Source: Pseudomonas sp. ZH-FAD
GTDB taxonomy: Bacteria; Pseudomonadota; Gammaproteobacteria; Pseudomonadales; Pseudomonadaceae
NCBI RefSeq assembly: GCF_002803095.1
Contig: NZ_PGLR01000049.1
Location: forward strand, 1 to 41,369
DNA length: 41,369 nt
Direction: 5' to 3'
The position numbers and the translations under genes were made by a program. Under the pieces are notes generated by a model that saw only the letters and a list, made by a program, of their open reading frames with translations, was not told where the DNA came from and did not search any database. Below are positions 1 to 7,245 of this stretch, in pieces. Within the stretch, counting starts at the first letter, position 1; every line of letters begins with the position of its first letter.

Positions 1-397
1 GGCGCAGCATGGTGTCGTTGCCCTCCGAGCCCGAACCGGTGAAGAACACATGGTTCATGCCGGCCAGCGCCAGCTGGGAGATGGCATGGGCCAGCTCCAG
101 CACCGGTGGATGGGCGGTCTGGAAGAAGGTGTTGTAGAACGGCAACTGGCGCATCTGAGTAGCGGCAGCTTCGACCAGCTCCTCGCGGCCATAGCCGACG
201 GCCACACACCACAGACCGGCCATGCCATCGAGGATCTTGTTGCCCTCGCTGTCCCACAGGTGCACGCCCTTCGCTTCAGTGATGATGCGCGGCCCTTTTT
301 CGGCCAGCTGCTTGTAGTCACTGAACGGCGCCAGATGGTGGGCCTGGCTCAGGGCCTGCCACTGGGCGGTCTTGGGGTTGTTCGCTTGCTTGTTCAT
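1..397 (-). CDS. spuC: Putrescine-pyruvate aminotransferase SpuC, N-terminal part (3' end outside window)
   Basis: Translating the minus strand from the ATG at 397 gives 132 residues beginning MNKQANNPKTAQWQALSQ. They match the N-terminus of class III PLP-dependent aminotransferases of the SpuC type, with stretches such as DGMAGLWCVAVGYG, NTFFQTAHPPVLELA and FTGSGSEGNDTM. The family transfers the amino group of putrescine, or of related polyamines, to pyruvate in the cytoplasm. The PLP lysine lies in the missing part, so the catalytic core cannot be checked. An AGAAGG Shine-Dalgarno sits just upstream of the ATG. spuI lies upstream in the same direction with a repeat pair between them, so the two genes may be co-transcribed. 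Assignment as SpuC rather than another omega-aminotransferase relies on sequence recall and the spu neighbours. Confidence 0.85.
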   Translation of the reverse strand, partial: MNKQANNPKTAQWQALSQAHHLAPFSDYKQLAEKGPRIITEAKGVHLWDSEGNKILDGMAGLWCVAVGYGREELVEAAATQMRQLPFYNTFFQTAHPPVLELAHAISQLALAGMNHVFFTGSGSEGNDTMLR

Positions 398-480
398 TAC
401 CACACCTTCTTCTGTGAACGCGGCCGGCTCACGGACTCTTGTAGAGTGGGCCGGGCGGCGATCCGCTTCAGCGCGCTCAA

Positions 481-539
481 GTAGGGTGGGCTTCAGCCCA
501 CCGAATCGGCCTGCAATGGTGGGCTAAAGCCCACCCTAC
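481..539. repeat. Pair of inverted GTAG-headed palindromes (REP/BIME-like)
   Basis: The left unit starts GTAG followed by stem GGTGGGC/GCCCACC around TTCA. The right unit is its near-perfect inverse and ends CCACCCTAC. Heads point outward. The same stem recurs at 34536-34602. The pair lies between spuI and spuC. Confidence 0.8.
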
Positions 540-552
540 ACCTGCGCCGCAA

Positions 553-1911
553 CTACACCGATAGCAGGAGGAACTCGCGTTCCCAGGAGCTGATCACGCG
601 CTTGAAGTTCTCGTGCTCGGCACGCTTGACCGCTACATAGCCACGGATGAACTTCTCGCCGAGGAATTTCTCGGCGTCCTTGCAGGCTTCCATACGCTCC
701 AGGGCACTCTCGATGGTCACCGGCAGGCGCAGATTGCGACGCTCGTAACCGCGGCCCTTGACCGGCGCACCGGGTTTCACCCCGCCGACCATGCCCATGT
801 AGCCGCACAGCAGGGTCGCCGCCAGCACCAGGTAGGGGTTGGCATCGGCGCCAGCCAGGCGGTTTTCCACGCGGCGGTTCTGCGGGCTGGCCTCAGGTAC
901 GCGCAGGCCTACGGTGCGGTTCTCCTCGCCCCATTCCACGTTCACCGGCGCCGAGGTATCGGGCAGGAAGCGGCGGAACGAGTTGACGTTCGGCGCGAAC
1001 AGCGGCAGCAGCTCGGGGATGTATTTCTGCAACCCCCCGATGTGGTGCATGAACAGCTCGCTCATCGTCCCGTCTTCGTTGGAGAAGATGTTCTTGCCGG
1101 TTTTGATGTCGACCACACTCTGGTGGATGTGCATGGCGCTGCCAGGCTCGTCGGTGATCGGCTTGGCCATGAACGTGGCCGCCACGTCATGCTTGAGCGC
1201 GGCCTCACGCATGGTGCGCTTGAACACCAGAATCTGGTCGGCCAGGTGCAGTGCATCGCCATGACGGAAGTTGATTTCCATCTGCGCCGGGCCTTCTTCG
1301 TGGATCAGGGTGTCCAGATCCAGACCTTGCAGTTCGCACCAGTCGTACATGTCTTCGAACAGCGGGTCGAACTCGTTGGCCGCGTCGATGGAAAAGCTCT
1401 GACGGCCGGTTTCCGGGCGGCCGGAGCGCCCAACAGGTGCTACCAGCGGGAAGTCCGGGTCGCTGTTGCGCTTGGTCAGGTAGAACTCCATCTCCGGCGC
1501 GACGATGGGCTTCCAGCCCTTCTCGGCGTACATCTGCAACACCTTCTTGAGGATGTTGCGCGGCGACAGTTCGATAGGGTTGCCCTGCTTGTCGAACGTA
1601 TCGTGGATCACCATGGCGGTGGGCTCGATGGCCCAGGGCACGACGAAGACAGCGTTGGCGTCCGGACGGCAGAACATGTCGATGTCCGCTTCGTCCAGCA
1701 GGTCGTAATAGATGTCGTCCTCGACATAGTCGCCCGTCACGGTCTGTAGCAGCACGCTCTCGGGGAGGCGCATGCCTTTCTCGTCGAGAAACTTGTTGGT
1801 CGGCGAGATCTTGCCGCGGGCAATGCCGGTCAGGTCACTGATCAGGCATTCGACTTCGGTGATTTTGCGTTCTTTCAGCCAGCTCGTAAGCTGGTCTAGC
1901 TTGGTACTCAT
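553..1911 (-). CDS. spuI: Gamma-glutamylpolyamine synthetase SpuI (glutamine synthetase family)
   Basis: This 452-residue protein is a complete glutamine-synthetase-fold ligase of the PuuA/SpuI type. The family joins glutamate to putrescine or other polyamines using ATP, the first step of gamma-glutamylated polyamine breakdown in the cytoplasm. Visible GS motifs are APEMEFYL (138-145), HEEGPAQMEINF (204-215), GSAMHIHQ (257-264) and the later NRLAGADANPYL. The N-terminal region with SDLTGIARGKISP matches other polyamine ligases and differs from true GlnA. The ATG at 1911 follows GAGGTCTCT, a usable ribosome site. It runs toward spuC and is divergent from its paralogue spuB. Substrate preference among putrescine, cadaverine and spermidine cannot be read from sequence. 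Confidence 0.9.
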   Translation of the reverse strand: MSTKLDQLTSWLKERKITEVECLISDLTGIARGKISPTNKFLDEKGMRLPESVLLQTVTGDYVEDDIYYDLLDEADIDMFCRPDANAVFVVPWAIEPTAMVIHDTFDKQGNPIELSPRNILKKVLQMYAEKGWKPIVAPEMEFYLTKRNSDPDFPLVAPVGRSGRPETGRQSFSIDAANEFDPLFEDMYDWCELQGLDLDTLIHEEGPAQMEINFRHGDALHLADQILVFKRTMREAALKHDVAATFMAKPITDEPGSAMHIHQSVVDIKTGKNIFSNEDGTMSELFMHHIGGLQKYIPELLPLFAPNVNSFRRFLPDTSAPVNVEWGEENRTVGLRVPEASPQNRRVENRLAGADANPYLVLAATLLCGYMGMVGGVKPGAPVKGRGYERRNLRLPVTIESALERMEACKDAEKFLGEKFIRGYVAVKRAEHENFKRVISSWEREFLLLSV

Positions 1912-2478
1912 AGAGACCTCAGGGTTGTAGAACCAGCTTGAGTTATAGCGGGTTCAGCGTTGCCCCGCCTTCTCCCTGCAAGCCTCACCAAAGGCCTGAA
2001 AGAAGGCGAGATATTCGGGTGGATGCTACTAGGGGTGCGGCACCTCCGACACCCGGCATTTCACTCCACCGAAATAAAATCGCTCACCCTTTCTCACGAG
2101 CCCCGAGCCGTCTAGCTCGGAACATTGCGCGAGCCCAGCGAAGCCCGCGAGTGGGCGGTGCGTTGCAGAGCAACGGCCAGGGCGCACGCCAGGGAGCGTT
2201 GCGCAGCCACGTACGCTATCGTGCAGGGTATGGAACGAGCGAACAGCCTGACGAGACAGGCCGCGCGGCGCAGAGGCCGCAAGGGAGAGATGTTGCTGCG
2301 TTGCAGCGGTCATGCTCATGACTGATGGAAGCCACATGATGAGCGGGCTCGCCTCGTTGATGAGGGAAGAGGTCGCGTGACCGATGGTCCTGGTGCAAGC
2401 GCTGACGCCGATAGCCGGCAGGCAAAACATGAGACACCCGTATTATTGCTGTTATGGGTTTGAACCGAGCTTAGCCTT
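1912..2478. other. Long intergenic stretch without a convincing gene
   Basis: Short open frames exist on both strands, but none has a recognisable protein, a good ribosome site or neighbour support. The stretch carries several small perfect hairpins: CGTTGC-AGA-GCAACG at 2161-2175, GCTGC-GTT-GCAGC at 2295-2307 and GTCATG-CT-CATGAC at 2309-2322. It must hold the leftward spuI promoter, which I could not place. It may be decayed sequence left by an old rearrangement, since the spu genes are divergent here. Confidence 0.5.
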
Positions 2479-2517
2479 GTTCATTTTTTTACACAATAGC
2501 CCTGTAAAAAATTGAAC
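2479..2517. repeat. AT-rich inverted repeat upstream of spuB
   Basis: GTTCATTTTTTTACA (2479-2493) and TGTAAAAAATTGAAC (2503-2517) form arms that pair at 14 of 15 positions around the nine-base loop CAATAGCCC. Its AT content contrasts with the GC-rich surroundings. It could be a bidirectional terminator, an operator or a relic end of a small element. It lies 189 bases upstream of the spuB start. Confidence 0.6.
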
Positions 2518-2648
2518 ACACCCCACTGAGCAGCCTGAAAGATCAACGCTTGGAGCCCGCTGAAAGGCCTTGAAATGCCCCAAAAATGGCCGCCATGCCC
2601 CACTAAAGGGCATCATTGGGCCAGCTTGACAGTAAAGTGCGTTTCGGA

Positions 2649-2676
2649 TTGACTCACACCCATGCAGTCGCATGAT
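2649..2676 (+). promoter_or_regulatory. Candidate sigma-70 promoter of spuB
   Basis: TTGACT at 2649-2654 is followed after 16 bases by CATGAT at 2671-2676, five and four matches to the consensus hexamers. Transcription would start near 2683, 23 bases before the spuB ATG. No sigma-54 motif was seen here. Confidence 0.35.
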
Positions 2677-2705
2677 TGATATATTTAACAAAAAGGTGTT
2701 GCATC

Positions 2706-4085
2706 ATGTCGGTACCCCCGCGTGCCGTTCAGCTTAACGAAGCGAACGCGTTCCTCAAGGAACATCCCGAGGTCCAGTTCGTCGACCTTCTTATTGCAGA
2801 TATGAATGGCGTGGTGCGCGGCAAGCGCATCGATCGAAACGCCCTGCACAAGGTGTACGAGAAAGGCATCAACCTGCCGGCCTCGCTCTTCGCCCTCGAC
2901 ATCAATGGCTCCACCGTCGAGAGCACCGGCCTTGGCCTGGATATCGGTGACGCCGACCGTATCTGCTTCCCCATCCCCAATACCCTGTGCAACGAACCCT
3001 GGCAGAAGCGCCCCACCGCGCAGCTGCTGATGACCATGCACGAGCTGGACGGCACGCCTTTTTTCGCCGACCCGCGTGAGGTATTGCGCCAGGTGGTGCA
3101 GAAGTTCGACGAACTGGGCCTGCGTATCTGCGCAGCCTTCGAACTCGAGTTCTACCTGATCGACCAGGAGAACGTGAACGGTCGCCCGCAGCCGCCACGC
3201 TCGCCAATCTCAGGCAAGCGCCCGCACTCCACCCAGGTCTACCTGATCGACGATCTCGACGAATACGTCGATTGCCTGCAGGACATGCTCGAAGCCGCCA
3301 AGGAGCAGGACATCCCGGCCGACGCCATCGTCAAGGAAAGCGCCCCGGCACAGTTCGAGGTCAACCTGCATCACGTCGAAGACGCCATCAAGGCCTGCGA
3401 CTACGCGCTGCTGCTCAAGCGCCTGATCAAGAACATCGCCTACGACCATGAAATGGATTCCACCTTCATGGCCAAGCCCTACCCGGGCCAGGCGGGCAAT
3501 GGTCTGCACGTGCACATCTCGCTGCTGGACAAGAAGACCGGCAAGAACATCTTCGCCGCCGACGATCCGCTGCAGAACACCTCGCTGCGTCATGCCGTGG
3601 GCGGCATTCTCGACACCATGGCGGCGTCGATGGCCTTCCTCTGCCCCAACGTCAACTCCTACCGCCGCTTCGGTGCACAGTTCTACGTACCCAATGCCCC
3701 GAGCTGGGCGCTGGACAACCGCACCGTGGCCGTACGCGTGCCGACTGGCAGCGCCGACGCGGTACGCATCGAACACCGCGTCGCCGGTGCAGATGCCAAC
3801 CCCTACCTGATGCTGGCGTCGATTCTCGCCGGCATCCACCACGGCCTGACCAACCAGATCGAGCCGGGCGAGCCGATCGAGGGCAACTCCTACGAACAGC
3901 TCGAACCCAGCCTGCCAAACAACCTGCGCGATGCCCTGCGCGAGCTGGACGACAGCGAAGTGCTGAACAAGTACATCGATCCGAAGTACATCGACATCTT
4001 CGTCGCATGCAAGGAAGCCGAGCTGCAGGAGTTCGAGACCACCATCTCCGACCTCGAATACAACTGGTACCTGCACACCGTGTAA
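2706..4085 (+). CDS. spuB: Gamma-glutamylpolyamine synthetase SpuB (glutamine synthetase family)
   Basis: From the ATG at 2706 this gives 459 residues beginning MSVPPRAVQLNEANAFLKEH, the start I recall for Pseudomonas SpuB. An upstream in-frame ATG at 2676 lacks a good ribosome site, whereas AAGG at 2693-2696 is well spaced from 2706. GS-family motifs include FELEFYL (145-151), ESAPAQFEVN, GNGLHVHIS and HRVAGADANPYLML. The enzyme is expected to glutamylate polyamines with ATP in the cytoplasm, alongside its paralogue SpuI. In P. aeruginosa, as I recall, spuI, spuA, spuB and spuC lie in one direction. Here spuB is divergent from spuI-spuC and no amidotransferase gene spuA is present. A strong hairpin terminator follows, so it is probably monocistronic. 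Confidence 0.9.
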   Translation: MSVPPRAVQLNEANAFLKEHPEVQFVDLLIADMNGVVRGKRIDRNALHKVYEKGINLPASLFALDINGSTVESTGLGLDIGDADRICFPIPNTLCNEPWQKRPTAQLLMTMHELDGTPFFADPREVLRQVVQKFDELGLRICAAFELEFYLIDQENVNGRPQPPRSPISGKRPHSTQVYLIDDLDEYVDCLQDMLEAAKEQDIPADAIVKESAPAQFEVNLHHVEDAIKACDYALLLKRLIKNIAYDHEMDSTFMAKPYPGQAGNGLHVHISLLDKKTGKNIFAADDPLQNTSLRHAVGGILDTMAASMAFLCPNVNSYRRFGAQFYVPNAPSWALDNRTVAVRVPTGSADAVRIEHRVAGADANPYLMLASILAGIHHGLTNQIEPGEPIEGNSYEQLEPSLPNNLRDALRELDDSEVLNKYIDPKYIDIFVACKEAELQEFETTISDLEYNWYLHTV

Positions 4086-4093
4086 CACCGAGA

Positions 4094-4121
4094 AAGCCGG
4101 CCGCAGAGCCGGCTTCTTTTT
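4094..4121 (+). terminator. Rho-independent terminator after spuB
   Basis: AAGCCGGC, a six-base loop and GCCGGCTT are followed by CTTTTTG, nine bases after the spuB stop codon. Confidence 0.85.
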
Positions 4122-4250
4122 GTCTGCCAACTGCCAATCGCCTGCTCCGGCGTCTTGCTGTTCGCCGTATGGCGACTGCGCTGACATGCATCAACCCCCG
4201 GCGCACAAGACCGCCGGATACTGTTGCTTTGATCAATCGGGGAGTTACTC

Positions 4251-5309
4251 ATGCAACGCGCTCTTGCCGCCATCCTGCTAGGCCTGAGCTGCGGCCTGGC
4301 TCAGGCCGCCGACAGCATCCGTGTCTACAACTGGAACGATTACATCGCGCCGCAGGTGCTGGAGAACTTCACCCGCGACACCGGCATCGAAGTCGAGTAC
4401 CACACCTTCGCCAGCGCCGAGGAGTTGGCGCAAGCGCTGGAAAGCGGCCAGCCCATCGACATCGCCGTGCCCTCGCACAACGACCTGCCAGGGCTGATCG
4501 CCAGCGGCCGCATTCGCCCGCTGGATTTCGACCTGCTGCCCAACCGCACGCACCTGGACAAGCAACTGCTGAGCAAGCTGGCTGCGGTCGACCCGCAGAA
4601 CCAGCACGCCGTCCCCTACCTGTGGGGCGCGGTTGGCCTGGCAATCAATACCCCACGAGCCGAGGCCGCCTATGGTGGACCCCTGCCGGACAGCTGGAGC
4701 CTGTTGTTCGACGCCGAACAGAGCAAGCGTCTGGCCAGTTGCGGCATCAGCGTGCTGGATGCACCGGATGAAACCCTGTCGCTACTGCTCAACTACCAGG
4801 GTCGTAGCCTCGCCCGCAGCGCACCGAGCCGCGTCGAGCGCGCCGGAGAGATACTCGACGCCCTGCGCCCGAACCTGCGCTACGTCGACAGCGAACGCTA
4901 TATCGAAGATCTCAACAGCGGCGACCTGTGCCTCGCCATGGCCTGGGTCGGCGACGCCCTGGCCGCAGCCCAGGCCGGCCAGCCAGTGCGCTTCGTGGTA
5001 CCGGACGAGGGCTCGGTACTCTTCGTCGACAACCTGGTGATTCCCGCCAATGCCAGCCGCCCCGACCTCTCTCACCGTTTCATCGACTACCTGATGCAGC
5101 CGCAGGTAATCGCCCAGATCACCGCCGAGACGCTCTACCCCAACGGCAATACCGACTCGGCACAGTTCATCGACAGCGCCCTGCTGCAGCAGCCCGGCCT
5201 GTATCCGGATCAGGACACCAAACGCCGCCTGTATCCACTGGAGGTTCTCTCGGAGAAACATGCCCAGGTACGCAACAACGTCTGGCAGCGCTTCCGCGAC
5301 GGCAGCTGA
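4251..5309 (+). CDS. Periplasmic polyamine-binding protein (PotF/SpuD family), orphan
   Basis: The 352-residue product starts with a signal peptide, MQRALAAILLGLSCGLAQA, cut before ADSIRVYNWNDYIAP. That mature start is typical of PotD/PotF/SpuD/SpuE polyamine-binding proteins. Other family traits are PIDIAVPSHN, VPYLWGAVGLAIN and AMAWVGDA. It should bind putrescine, spermidine or agmatine in the periplasm for an ABC importer. No permease or ATPase gene is adjacent, so it must share a distant transporter or act as a sensor partner. The ATG at 4251 follows GGGGAG. aguR begins 71 bases downstream in the same direction, a pairing also known in P. aeruginosa. The exact ligand is not determined. 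Confidence 0.85.
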   Translation: MQRALAAILLGLSCGLAQAADSIRVYNWNDYIAPQVLENFTRDTGIEVEYHTFASAEELAQALESGQPIDIAVPSHNDLPGLIASGRIRPLDFDLLPNRTHLDKQLLSKLAAVDPQNQHAVPYLWGAVGLAINTPRAEAAYGGPLPDSWSLLFDAEQSKRLASCGISVLDAPDETLSLLLNYQGRSLARSAPSRVERAGEILDALRPNLRYVDSERYIEDLNSGDLCLAMAWVGDALAAAQAGQPVRFVVPDEGSVLFVDNLVIPANASRPDLSHRFIDYLMQPQVIAQITAETLYPNGNTDSAQFIDSALLQQPGLYPDQDTKRRLYPLEVLSEKHAQVRNNVWQRFRDGS

Positions 5310-5315
5310 GCGGAT

Positions 5316-5333
5316 GGCGAGGCTTGCCTCGCC
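5316..5333. repeat. Small hairpin between the binding protein gene and aguR
   Basis: GGCGAGG-CTTG-CCTCGCC forms a perfect seven-pair stem just after the stop codon. There is no T-run, so termination is doubtful. It might trim or stabilise the upstream mRNA. Confidence 0.4.
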
Positions 5334-5380
5334 AACACCGCCTGACGTCCAATAGCACCTCGCCCACCGAGGAGCTCACC

Positions 5381-6022
5381 ATGTCGCGCCCCGCCAGCAC
5401 CCGCAAACCGCGCGCCAGCAGCCAGGCACGTATTGCCGTGATTCTCGCAGCAGCACGCGAACTGCTGGCCGAGCAAGGTGTGGCCAATCTGTCGGTCTAC
5501 ACGGTGGCCGAACGAGCCGGCATTCCGCCGTCTTCGGTGTATCACTTCTTCGCCAGCGTACCGGCACTGCTCGAAGGTCTTACCGCAGACGTGCACGCAG
5601 CCTTTCGCGCCTGCCTGCAGGAGCCCGTCGAGCATGCCAGCCTGAACACCTGGCATGACCTGTCGCGTATCGTCGAACAACGCATGCTGGACATCTACGC
5701 GCGCGACGCCGCGGCGCGCCAGCTGATCCTCGCCCAGCACGGCCTGGCCGAAGTCACTCAAGCGGACCACCAGCACGACATCGAACTGGGCCGCCTGATG
5801 CAGGCATTGTTCGAGCGCCACTTCCCCCTGCCGCAATTACCGACGGATATCGATGTATTCGCCCTGGCCATGGAGCTGGGTGATCGCGTCTACGCACGCT
5901 CCGTGCAACTGCATGGCGAAATCACACCACGCCTGGCCGAGGAAGGTATGCGCGTTTTCGATGCCTACCTGGGCCTGTACCTGCCGGCCGCGCTGCCAAA
6001 GAGACCTGCGCCGCTGGCGTAA
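5381..6022 (+). CDS. aguR: TetR-family repressor AguR of agmatine catabolism
   Basis: The 213-residue protein begins MSRPASTRKPRASSQARIAV with GAGGAG at 5369-5374 before the ATG. The open frame extends much further upstream but overlaps the previous gene, so the ATG at 5381 is preferred. The N-terminus carries a TetR helix-turn-helix (LSVYTVAERAGIPPSSVYHFF, near residues 35-55). The C-terminal half is a ligand pocket of unknown detail. Placement directly before aguB and aguA matches P. aeruginosa aguR, whose product represses aguBA and is released by agmatine or N-carbamoylputrescine. Repeated ATCGGAT heptamers in the following 271-base gap are likely binding sites. Confidence 0.85.
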   Translation: MSRPASTRKPRASSQARIAVILAAARELLAEQGVANLSVYTVAERAGIPPSSVYHFFASVPALLEGLTADVHAAFRACLQEPVEHASLNTWHDLSRIVEQRMLDIYARDAAARQLILAQHGLAEVTQADHQHDIELGRLMQALFERHFPLPQLPTDIDVFALAMELGDRVYARSVQLHGEITPRLAEEGMRVFDAYLGLYLPAALPKRPAPLA

Positions 6023-6121
6023 TCCCCGCGTAGAGATCGCCAGGCCACCGAAGCCAAGCCCCCAATTCCTCGCCCATAGTTGATTGGCGCACACGGAGCC
6101 GCTGCGCTCCACATAGATTTA

Positions 6122-6139
6122 ATCCGATAAAAATCGGAT
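6122..6139. promoter_or_regulatory. Putative AguR operator 1
   Basis: ATCCGAT and ATCGGAT are perfect seven-base arms around AAAA, an 18-base palindrome in the gap between aguR and aguB. The size and symmetry suit a TetR-family dimer. Confidence 0.6.
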
Positions 6140-6175
6140 AAATTTCAGCAACCCGACCAAACGCACCTTCTAATA

Positions 6176-6200
6176 TCGATATTTATCGGATATAAATCGA
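6176..6200. promoter_or_regulatory. Putative AguR operator 2
   Basis: This imperfect 25-base palindrome has outer arms TCGAT/ATCGA and the perfect core TATCGGATA. The core contains the same ATCGGAT heptamer as operator 1 (6185-6191). It lies 94 bases before the aguB start. A TAATAT at 6171-6176 could be the -10 box it would cover, but no matching -35 is clear. Confidence 0.5.
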
Positions 6201-6293
6201 CCACCCTGCCATGGTCGATGTCCAGCCACGGCACTCCGAGAAGGCCCTCCGCTACCGCCGGAGCGGCCCGTGAACGAGCTAGAGAGGTGCTTA

Positions 6294-7175
6294 ATGTCCC
6301 GTATCGTTACCGTCGCCGCGACCCAGATGGCCTGCTCCTGGGATACCCCCGCTAACATCGCCAACGCCGAGAGGCTGGTGCGCCAGGCGGCAGCCCAGGG
6401 CGCCCAGATCATCCTGATCCAGGAGCTGTTCGAGGCGCCCTACTTCTGCCAAAAACCGAACGCCGACTACACCCAGCTGGCCACCACGGTGGCGGAAAAT
6501 CCGGCCATCCAGCACTTCCAGAAGGTCGCTGCCGAGCTGCAGGTGGTACTGCCGATCAGCTTCTTCGAGCGCGCTGGCCGCGCGCGCTTCAACAGCATTG
6601 CCATCATCGATGCCGACGGCAGCAATCTCGGTATTTATCGGAAAAGCCATATCCCGGACGGCCCCGGCTACCACGAGAAGTATTACTTCAACTCCGGCGA
6701 TACCGGCTTCAAGGTCTGGGATACCGCCTACGCCAGAATCGGTGTCGGCATCTGCTGGGATCAGTGGTTCCCGGAATGCGCGCGCAGCATGGCGCTGATG
6801 GGCGCGGAAATCCTCTTCTATCCGACCGCCATCGGCAGCGAGCCGCACGATGCCAATATCAGCTCGCGCGATCACTGGCAGCGTGTGCAGCAGGGCCATG
6901 CCGGCGCCAACCTGATGCCGCTGGTGGCCAGCAACCGCATCGGCCGCGAAGAACAGGACGGCTACGACATCACCTTCTACGGCAGCTCGTTCATCGCCAA
7001 CCAGTTCGGCGAGAAGGTCGAGGAGCTGAATCAGACCGAGGAAGGCGTGCTGGTGCACAGCTTCGATCTGACCGAGCTGGAGAAAGTGCGCACGGCCTGG
7101 GGTGTGTTCCGCGACCGCCGGCCGAACCTATACTGGCCGCTTTCCACGCTCGATGGTGAAACCCCATCCGAATGA
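6294..7175 (+). CDS. aguB: N-carbamoylputrescine amidohydrolase AguB
   Basis: The 293-residue protein is a nitrilase-superfamily amidohydrolase that cleaves N-carbamoylputrescine to putrescine, CO2 and ammonia in the cytoplasm. The catalytic triad is visible: Glu44 in LIQELFE, Lys117 in GIYRKSHIP and Cys154 in GVGICWDQWFPE. The ATG at 6294, with GAGAGG at 6282-6287, gives the expected start MSRIVTVAATQMACSW. A GTG at 6270 would add eight residues and is less likely. aguA follows after a 70-base gap filled by a repeat pair. The length and motifs are those of the family, and the assignment is firm. Confidence 0.93.
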   Translation: MSRIVTVAATQMACSWDTPANIANAERLVRQAAAQGAQIILIQELFEAPYFCQKPNADYTQLATTVAENPAIQHFQKVAAELQVVLPISFFERAGRARFNSIAIIDADGSNLGIYRKSHIPDGPGYHEKYYFNSGDTGFKVWDTAYARIGVGICWDQWFPECARSMALMGAEILFYPTAIGSEPHDANISSRDHWQRVQQGHAGANLMPLVASNRIGREEQDGYDITFYGSSFIANQFGEKVEELNQTEEGVLVHSFDLTELEKVRTAWGVFRDRRPNLYWPLSTLDGETPSE

Positions 7176-7177
7176 AC

Positions 7178-7236
7178 GTAGCCCGGATGCAACCCGGGGC
7201 TTTTTCTCACAACTCCCCGGATTGCATCCGGGCTAC
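7178..7236. repeat. GTAG-headed palindrome pair inside the aguBA operon
   Basis: The left unit is GTAG with stem CCCGGATG/CAACCCGGG, and the right unit is the inverse, ending ATCCGGGCTAC. Heads point outward. It fills almost the entire gap between aguB and aguA. The stem differs from those at 481 and 11932 but has the same head, and a single unit recurs at 10012-10033. Confidence 0.8.
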
Positions 7237-7245
7237 AGGTGAAAT

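Noticed and set aside
1912..1990. Possible sigma-54 promoter for spuI on the minus strand (TTTGGTGAGGCTTGCAGG)
   Set aside because: The GG and GC are eight bases apart rather than the required ten.
2029..2437. Short frames on both strands in the gap before spuB
   Set aside because: None has a ribosome site, family motif or protein-like composition. Overlapping frames on both strands are equally open.
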